64,000 nt of DNA from positions 496,001 through 560,000 of the forward strand of contig CM066923.1 of the NCBI GenBank assembly GCA_033964015.1, in the 5' to 3' direction. This stretch comes from Scolanthus callimorphus (Eukaryota; Cnidaria; Anthozoa; Actiniaria; Edwardsiidae). Of this stretch, positions 56,761-64,000 are shown piece after piece. The notes beneath the pieces were generated by a model. That model was not told the DNA's origin and did no database searches. It was given only the letters and a program-made list of their open reading frames with translations. The position numbers and the translations under genes are program-made. Position 1 is the first letter of the stretch; each line of letters opens with the position of its first letter.

Positions 56761-57547
56761 ACATAACACGGATGGCGCCATTCAGCGCGCGCACTGATTC
56801 GTTATTGCAGTTCCATGACAAACTCCTGTACGATTAGTGACAGTGAAAATAGATCCTGCCGTTGTAAAACGACCTGTTCTTCTCGATTCTTCTCCAAACG
56901 TGCTACATCCCGACTATCTTGGTCCAGGTCCTTCACGATCGACCGCTTTTTGATTTCGGTCAACTCACGTGACCATTTCAATTGATCGAAATGGCGATGT
57001 TTCTGTACATTTCTACGGCAAACAAAAGAAATGTGAGTCATGTGATCATTTTGATCGAGTCATGTGATCATTTTGATCAAGTCATGTGATCATTCGATCG
57101 ATCGTTTTTCAACTAGTTAACCGAAATCAAAAAACACTCGATCGTTTTCCCAAATGCGATCGATCGATTGTACCTCGGGTGCTTACACTTTTGTGATTTC
57201 GGTAGTATAAACGCGCATCAGTAGCCTCATTACTGGAATACATGGTATGTTCGTGTAAGACTTGTCTTGATTACGAAGATCAACCAACACATGTACCCAA
57301 TCGTTGTTTTCTCTATTTGGTGGCATTTCCTTCAGTTGTGCTGCACCTTGACATGAAACGCACCACGCCTGATCTCTTTTTGAAAATCGCATAGCAATTT
57401 GTGTTTTCAGATTCACTAGGCATCTGGTCCTACTGCTAAGATGTATCTCTGTCTGTTCCTTGACATCAAACGTACCACGCCTGATCTCTTTTTGAGGATC
57501 GCATAGCAATTTGTTTTTTCAGATTCACTAGGCATCTGGTCCTACTG

Positions 57548-60500
57548 CTAAGATGTATCTCTGTTGCTAAGGTCAGCCTGCAGTTCTGTTAGTGACCGTT
57601 GCGCCTAAGGAAGCAAAATTGGTAACAAGGCTTTCAGAGAAACATTTCTATCATTCTCCTCATGTTCATAGGGACATCAAGGAATAAGAAAACGACACGC
57701 GCGCTCGGCGTATTTCATAGAACTGTAACAAGTAATCGAAATGAAACATGCAAATTGGAAGGATTCTTGGTATTCTTGCTACAGCATGTTCTTTTGTCAG
57801 GTTAAAAAAGTTGCTCATCTTGTGTAATATCAACTATCATGACTCCTTTACCGTTATTGGCCAGAAAGAACAACAACTACAAACCACATAAACTACGAAA
57901 GAAGGCAACCATCCTTACCTGTGACATAAGGTTGATGGATGTCGATAAAATTTGTTTCCACCTACACAGAAAACATTTCCAAAAGTGAGCTTAAAAACTA
58001 TACTAGTCTAAATCTGAAGAAAAGTTCTAAAGAAATGTGGTAGTTTACATGCAAAGGAATGGTAAGCATAGAATTGTCTACCAATTTGCAAACTCAATCC
58101 GTCTAAATCTCATGGAATTTCGATCCATCCTTTGGTCTAAAACTGGCTCGAGTGACATGCAGTCACAGAACAGCAAACTAATGGCGTTCTTTTGAAAGTT
58201 TCAAGTACCACAATCATATCAACACAACAAACAGATCACAACATTTTAAGAACACATCCTACCTGGTCATCTCCGCATCGTACAGTGCCTTCTGTTGTTG
58301 TAGCATCTTAGCCCAGTCCCTCACATTGCTTGGAAGTTTGCTGAAAGAGCAAATACATATTAAAGTGACCTCAAAACATCAATAGCTGGATCCTAAAGCA
58401 CAAATGAAAAGTTAGGCTTTCCAACAGAATATTCATAAACACGCAGCATTTAAAGTATGTGCGTTTTTATTTGGATCGCAGTTGTTAATTCTCGAGTATA
58501 ATATGCAGTTGTTACCATATGTTCAATCTTTTATTAAGAATTGTAATCGTTTTTCGTCACCGTCGTAATTTGCTCTCCACTTGCCGGCAAACGTCTTTTT
58601 TTCTTCAGTACCGTCATAATACAAGTGGCTGATTGCAATTTTAAACCGCACCGGGGGGTCCTCAACCCCCTCCCCCTCCAGTGCGGTTAAAAACGCAATC
58701 AACCAATGAAATGTAACGAGTAAACCCCCTAGATGAGCCAAACGTGCTCTTGGGGCAAACGCAAGAAAATATGTTAAAAATCACTAATGATCAAGACTGA
58801 AACCTATTCAGGAATACTCTGTCGGGTTCCCCATCAAAGCCTCCGTACTAAAAACTCTAAAGCAGGGCCCGACATTATTTTTCGAGACGTGCTATTGGCG
58901 CCTAAATTTCGCCAAATAGTGAAGTTTGGTATCCATATTAGAAAACTTGTCGCCAACGTTTTCTCCCGAATTAATGCTGTTGGCAGTTAATTTTGAGAAG
59001 GACATTTTTTAAAAACCCACAGACTGGAAAGGTAAGTCACCATTTGGTGACAAGGTTGAAATGTTTGGTCGCCAAACCGTACTTCTAGTCGCCACTGGCG
59101 ACCATATGGTGGCAATGTCGGGTCCTACTAAGGATACTAAGGAATACTCTCAAGATGATGGCACAGACAATTGGTTGAAACTCACTCAGTATCTATGGTC
59201 CACTCATATCGCTGCTGTGTTGCTCTTTCCAGAGCAACGAGTCGGTACATCAGGAACACGTTGAGAGCTAATAAAAATGCCAACCTGATGACAAACACGC
59301 ACAACTATTAGGACAAGACGCAATCTCGTGAAGATACCTTCAACTCTTGCTGGCGTACAAAAACAGTTACTGAACAGAGAAGAGCCTAAACTCCCTGTTT
59401 AGGGGCGTACACGATATGCGATCTAACTAATTAGCAATTTGTACCATGTTATGTTCGATAGTAGGACTTCCCACCCTGGTCCCAGGCATTCCTTGTATGC
59501 AGTGAGAAGGTAAACCGCTGAACGTGCGCGGGCTCAAACATTGGTCACGTCCCTGTGACGTCAAGCTTCTACCACAGGAAGCCCACCCAGAACGCCAGGG
59601 ACTAGGCTGGGATTTCTACACTACTTTCACTAGTTATCGACATAAATTGAAGAATTATCCTATATCATATTTTCCCGCCAAAACAATTCCAGCCAATCAC
59701 AGGAACTTATCTGCGCATGCGTTGACATTGTTTGTCACGTTACGGGAAGCAGCAACGCTCATATTTCTGCTCTAAACTCATCACACACAACATACTTACA
59801 GGAGTACGACGACCAATGAAAACCTGTTCTCCACTTTCAGGGACGGCACGCTATCAGAAACAAGATCAACGAAAGTAAGACCAAAATGCGAACTAATATA
59901 AAATATAATTATTTTATTATTATTAACATATTATTATTATTATTATAAACCTGTCACACTATCTGATACTGATGATGCGTGACAAGCTAGTCCTCCGTTA
60001 ATGTAACGCAATATAGACCTGTCACATTACCTGATACTGATGATTCGTGACAAGCTAGTCCTCCATAATGGTACCGGAACACTCGGCTGTTTATCTACAG
60101 AAAAAAGTTACCAAACAAAGTCAGACGATTTTTTTTACACAAAAGCATGCAAATAAGCAGCAAACTTAAAAAAAGATAATTTAGCCACAAGAACTCAATT
60201 TCAGCATAGTTAGTAGCTAGTAACTATGTTTTCAGACACTATTCCACCGTAGATACACGTTTAGTCAAATCCCACAAGTGGTCTATTATTAATTCTGCAT
60301 CCTGATTTGTGGAGTTACTAGTAGGTTATAAGTCATAGCTTACTAGTAACGAAAATGTCATCGAAGCCATCAAATGGCAAGTATGACTTTGGCGAGATAA
60401 CTTGACCTACTAGGATTTGACTAAAACATTCATTCTTCTCGCCTTTGATCCCTCGGTTCTATTGACTCAGTTCCCGTTCGGGATTGAGGAATAATTGTTA

Positions 60501-62788
60501 AATTCTTCACCTGATAAAGTAGTTTTATGCATGTCTGTCAATTATGACATCCGCTAGTTCGCACGTTAGTTTTAGGTAAGTTAAGTTATCTTCTGTTTGA
60601 ATTCTCAGAAATGAGTTCGGCGAAGGGTGCAAAGCATTGGTGTATTTCAAGAAAAATACGGGAAAAATCAAATGTTCCGAGAAAAAGTAGATCCACAAAC
60701 ATATGAAGAAACAAATCTAATCACAAGAAAATTACGCGGCTACACTAAGAAGAATGCTTTTGATACCCGTCAGTACAATTTGCTACACAAATTAAAACCA
60801 AATTCAAAAGCCAACTCGATATTTTGATAACGCGCAGCCCGAAGCGACGAATTCAGATGAAAACACCGTTTCCGAGAAATGCACACATCTGTGACGAGTT
60901 TATCAATATGGTTTCTAAGAAATGCTCGGGAATCACGACGTAACTTGAATAGACAAGCTTGCATCGCGCAGAACGGCGCGTCTAGCAAAGGGGAAACACT
61001 GTCCGAACAAGGCAAGTTACGAAAAGAAATAAGCTCAGCGCTTTGTTGGCGATCATATCGGTCAAACATTTTGTCCTTTACTTAGCCGCCACCATCCTCG
61101 CGCGCCAGGGTGCTCCTCTCACCTCCTCCTAAAAACAAGGATTTCGGAGAAGACGCAATTCCATGCTTAGCGTGTTTGCTCTCGGCGGCCATCTAGAAAT
61201 ACGAGCGCTAAGCCGATGTTTAGCATACCTAGAGAAGCAGCAGATACACTGGGGAAAATCTCCTCGCGGCTCTTTAGATAGCTTACCTAGAGAAGCAGCA
61301 GATACACTGGGGAAAATCTCCTCGCGGCTCTTTAGACTCCTGTTCCTCTTGTGCCGTCTGGTTAGAGACGAACGTCGTCTGGGAGGCCGCAGCCCCGTGT
61401 CAGTTTCCTTTCGAAGGTTGGCAGCTGAAAATAACCATAAATAAAACAATTACACGGCCGCGAATAAAATCATGACACGTTAATAAGTCTACGTTTTATA
61501 CTTCTGAGTGAAGATTCTAAGTTTCCATTTCTCCTACGAGAGAGAAAGTCCCGATTACTCAAAATGCGCCTGCGAGCGTGAACTCCATTAAAACATTAAT
61601 AATAAAATGGACATGAGCAAAGTAGTAAAATGACCATTTATAATTAAATAATAAAACAATACCTGATGTTACCATCAAGAAAGCAAAGTTATTCCTGTTT
61701 TCTGATTCCTGCGCATCTGAATATTCGTTTGTGAAATGACAGTGATGCCGAGTTTCCTTAGATTTCTTTTCAACAATCGCTGTAAATATATCATTAGCAA
61801 TTTGGAATCGAAAGAATTTTTGGAAAGTTTTGGAAAGGTTTCACTTGCAACTCTCCTTTCAGAAAATGCAAATCAAATCATAACTACTCAACCTAAGGAA
61901 TAATACCGTGCAGGCTAATATTTGATAGATCGTCAAGATGCCGCAGGGCAAGCTATTTTTTCTACTCAGGAGGTAAAGCATTTTGAACGTAATTATAGTG
62001 CATTACTGCAGGTTCACTCGACTGTGAATGTTAAGTACATCAGTAGACAATAAAAGCTACATCCCACACATATGTGGGAGAACATCGGGAAAGATGTCTC
62101 GTGTGTGGAAACAACACCCGCATTCATTCATTAATAAGAGTAAGACCGTCCTCACCAGATTCAGAACTGTGTATTTAAGAAACACATTTTCCCATAAAAT
62201 GGATCATGTGATTCCCGCTATAAGCGCGCGCGCTCTTCTATATTCAGAAATGCCCAAGCCGTGTCCCACAACTACCAGAATGCAGCGCGCGCTTTTTAAC
62301 AATTTGTTCGACAAATGCCCCACATTTACCGACATGAATCGTCCATTGAACAGAGGCCAACTTGTAGGGAACTGCTACACGTAACATAACCTCCAAGCCA
62401 TACGAGTGAAATTCGACAACAGTTTGTAGTTCTATTTAGCATTTAGCTAGTTAACCAAGCAAATAACCACACGGAAAACAATGAAGATCTGTGACTTAAA
62501 ATTTGTAACAATGAGTCTTTTGACGCGGATGTAGACAGCTTGCAGCCCCTTCTTCGGCGAACGTCCGTAAATCCAGGGAAATGTTTTTTTTTACGCTCGG
62601 CGCGCGTCGATTTGTTTACGGTGTTGAGTTACTCAGGAGAGGGAACAGCACTAGTAGAAGATTCTTTCTCTTGGTGACGCACTCTTGTTCAGGGAGGTAA
62701 AATTTTGTGACAAACGTAGTTATCATGCGCTTACCTAAAAATGAGAAGTACTCTTTGAGTCCATCTGAAGCATTTTTCTCTATCATAT
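57548..62788 (-). CDS. Eight-exon gene, possible DSN1/MIS13 relative
   Basis: Exons join in phase: 62735-62788 (first usable ATG at 62786), 61663-61779, 61287-61424, 60031-60094, 59800-59850, 58263-58340, 57919-57961, and 57548-57604 (TAG). All have GT-AG ends. They give 199 residues, and the total from the ATG is divisible by three without edits. The N-terminal part is acidic/polar. An Arg-rich patch follows (about 72-85, RPPRRRSSLTRRHKRNRS) with RRxS sites of the Aurora-kinase type. Next come LSRIISIS, a segment LPSNVRDWAKMLQQQ, and a helical end (MTRWKQILSTSINLMSQ). DSN1 of the kinetochore MIS12 complex has an Arg/Ser Aurora B patch, a LSRSIS-like motif and a coiled C-terminus, but the match is weak and the protein is shorter than human DSN1. 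An upstream exon may exist. Gene structure is more certain than identity. Confidence 0.5.
58865..59125. mobile_element. MITE with GGGCCCGACATT ends
   Basis: 261 bp with inverted ends GGGCCCGACATT and AATGTCGGGTCC, plus internal TGGTCGCCA/TGGCGACCA repeats. Lies in an intron of the DSN1-like gene. Confidence 0.7.
60261..60502 (+). mobile_element. Diverged copy of the composite element
   Basis: Shares TTAGTCAAAT, TTACTAGTAGGTTATAAGT and GGAATAATTGTTAAAT with 56464-56760. The inner palindrome is largely lost. In intron 3 of the DSN1-like gene. Confidence 0.75.
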
Positions 62789-62889
62789 CTACACGGGATA
62801 GAAAACACAAACATCAAGAGGAAGTCGTATTAATCAATCAATCAAATCTTTGTTTACTTATTTAGACACAGCCATGTTCCCACACCCCT

Positions 62890-63762
62890 GGGGCCCGTTT
62901 CTCAAAACACCCGGTAATTAACGGGCCCGTAAAACTTATCGGGAGAGTTTACGGGGAAGTTTATCGGGTACGAGCGAGCGTTTCTCAAAGCTCCCGGTAA
63001 CCTCCCGATAGTTATCGGGGCCCCGGAATCAAATTTATAATTTCCGGATATTACAAATAACTTACCCAAAAAATCAATGAATTATCGAAAAACTCAGCAA
63101 TTTGTCGACACTAGATCACAAAGTGTACCGCTAAGTTTGTATTTCCAGCGAAAAAAGTAAAGAAATCAGCTAAAATGTGCGAAAACAAGAGCAATTTGTA
63201 GTGAAATTGTGCACTGAGATTGAACATTTGTTTACATTCTTGCAATCAACACGTCAAACTGATTGACAGCTAAGCTGTCAAACGAATCGTTTTGATTGGC
63301 CGAGAAGCGAGATGGCCGCATCTGATTGGCTAAAACTCTCCCAGTATATCGGAATGGCGGGAAAAACAATCCCGGTAAGTTTACGGGAAACCATGGCACT
63401 GCGAAGCGAGAACTTTTCGAGGCAAAACGAGACAGGCCGGAAAATGGTTAGTTTTGAAGGAAAAGAGGTAAGTTTTCGGTAATTTTAACTTGGCAGAGTC
63501 TAGTTGAATAACTAAGCTTTACCAAGAATGAAAAATTTCAGGAAAACAAATCAATTTTCGACCTTATTTTAAGACTTCAAAATGCTTCCCGTTAATTAAC
63601 GGGAGGTCAAGAGCTCCCGTAAAAAATCGGCCGATTTAACGGGAACTTTTACGATTTCGAAAATAACGGGAGTTTTGAGAAACAGTCAAAATATATCGGG
63701 AGGTGTTAACGGGTAGGTTTACGGGTCCGATAAGTTACCGGGCGTTTTGAGAAACGGCCCCC
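62890..63762. mobile_element. DNA element with CGTTTCTCAAA ends
   Basis: About 870 bp. The left end GGGGCCCGTTTCTCAAAACA, then CCCGGTAA, is inverted at the right (TTACCGGGCGTTTTGAGAAA, then CGGCCCC). Many internal ACGGGA/TCCCGT and TTTACGGG motifs occur in both orientations, forming nested subterminal repeats. CCCTGG at both flanks may be a target duplication. No transposase frame. Confidence 0.75.
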
Positions 63763-64000
63763 TGGCCCTCAAAGACAGAGTAAAGTGCAAATAGGAAATT
63801 TAAAACAGGCGTTGAACGGTGTCCAGATTTACTTACTTTTTACAAATCCCCACACGGATTTCTTATACTTTATTTCACTTGTTATTCTGTCAATAAAAAG
63901 ATAATCATCACTACTCACATAGGAAATGGACAAAGCTTTGCATTTTGTCGAAATCTTTACCTTAATCTCGCAGATTTATCGGTGATTTTGGTCATGCAAT

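Overview
The window is nuclear DNA of an invertebrate animal. It is AT-rich and intron-containing, with spliceosomal GT-AG exons, single-exon class A GPCR genes, and a dense mix of small inverted-repeat DNA transposons, tRNA-derived SINEs and truncated LINEs. I infer an anthozoan cnidarian (coral or sea anemone). That rests on general gene and repeat style, not on a species marker. Most long open frames are repeat or non-coding artefacts. The real genes are split into short exons, which I joined by splice signals and reading phase.

Layout. 0-15.3 kb: an unrecognised minus-strand gene of at least four short coding exons (15252 to 6276), crowded by inverted-repeat elements. 12.7-19 kb: G/C-tract MITEs, a decayed coding fragment, LINE tails and a 42-bp minisatellite. 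20.9-22.5 kb: a broken neuropeptide-type GPCR followed by a 102-bp tandem array. 25.7-30 kb: a 4.3-kb inverted-repeat region with no visible transposase. 32.2-33.1 kb: an intact single-exon orphan GPCR. 34.0-42.2 kb (minus): an eight-exon gene resembling EPSTI1 with a C-terminal CUE domain. 42.4-44.3 kb (plus): NCBP2, the small cap-binding subunit, head-to-head with the EPSTI1-like gene over a 215-bp shared promoter. 45.9-46.9 kb (minus): a melatonin-receptor-like GPCR with a frameshift. 47.1-48.1 kb: a truncated LINE. 57.5-62.8 kb (minus): an eight-exon gene, possibly a kinetochore DSN1/MIS13 relative.

The strongest observations are these. (1) The EPSTI1-like/NCBP2 divergent pair has an exact interferon-response-type GAAANNGAAA site 70 bp upstream of the EPSTI1-like start, and vertebrate EPSTI1 is interferon-inducible. 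(2) Three copies of a MITE group with long G/C tracts at the termini each have perfect 10-bp target duplications. (3) A second MITE family has two copies with perfect 9-bp duplications. (4) One-base lesions occur in otherwise conserved genes (NCBP2, the EPSTI1-like gene, the melatonin-receptor-like GPCR), so assembly indels must be excluded before any gene is called dead. (5) The DSN1-like gene carries three local tandem duplications, each copying an exon edge.
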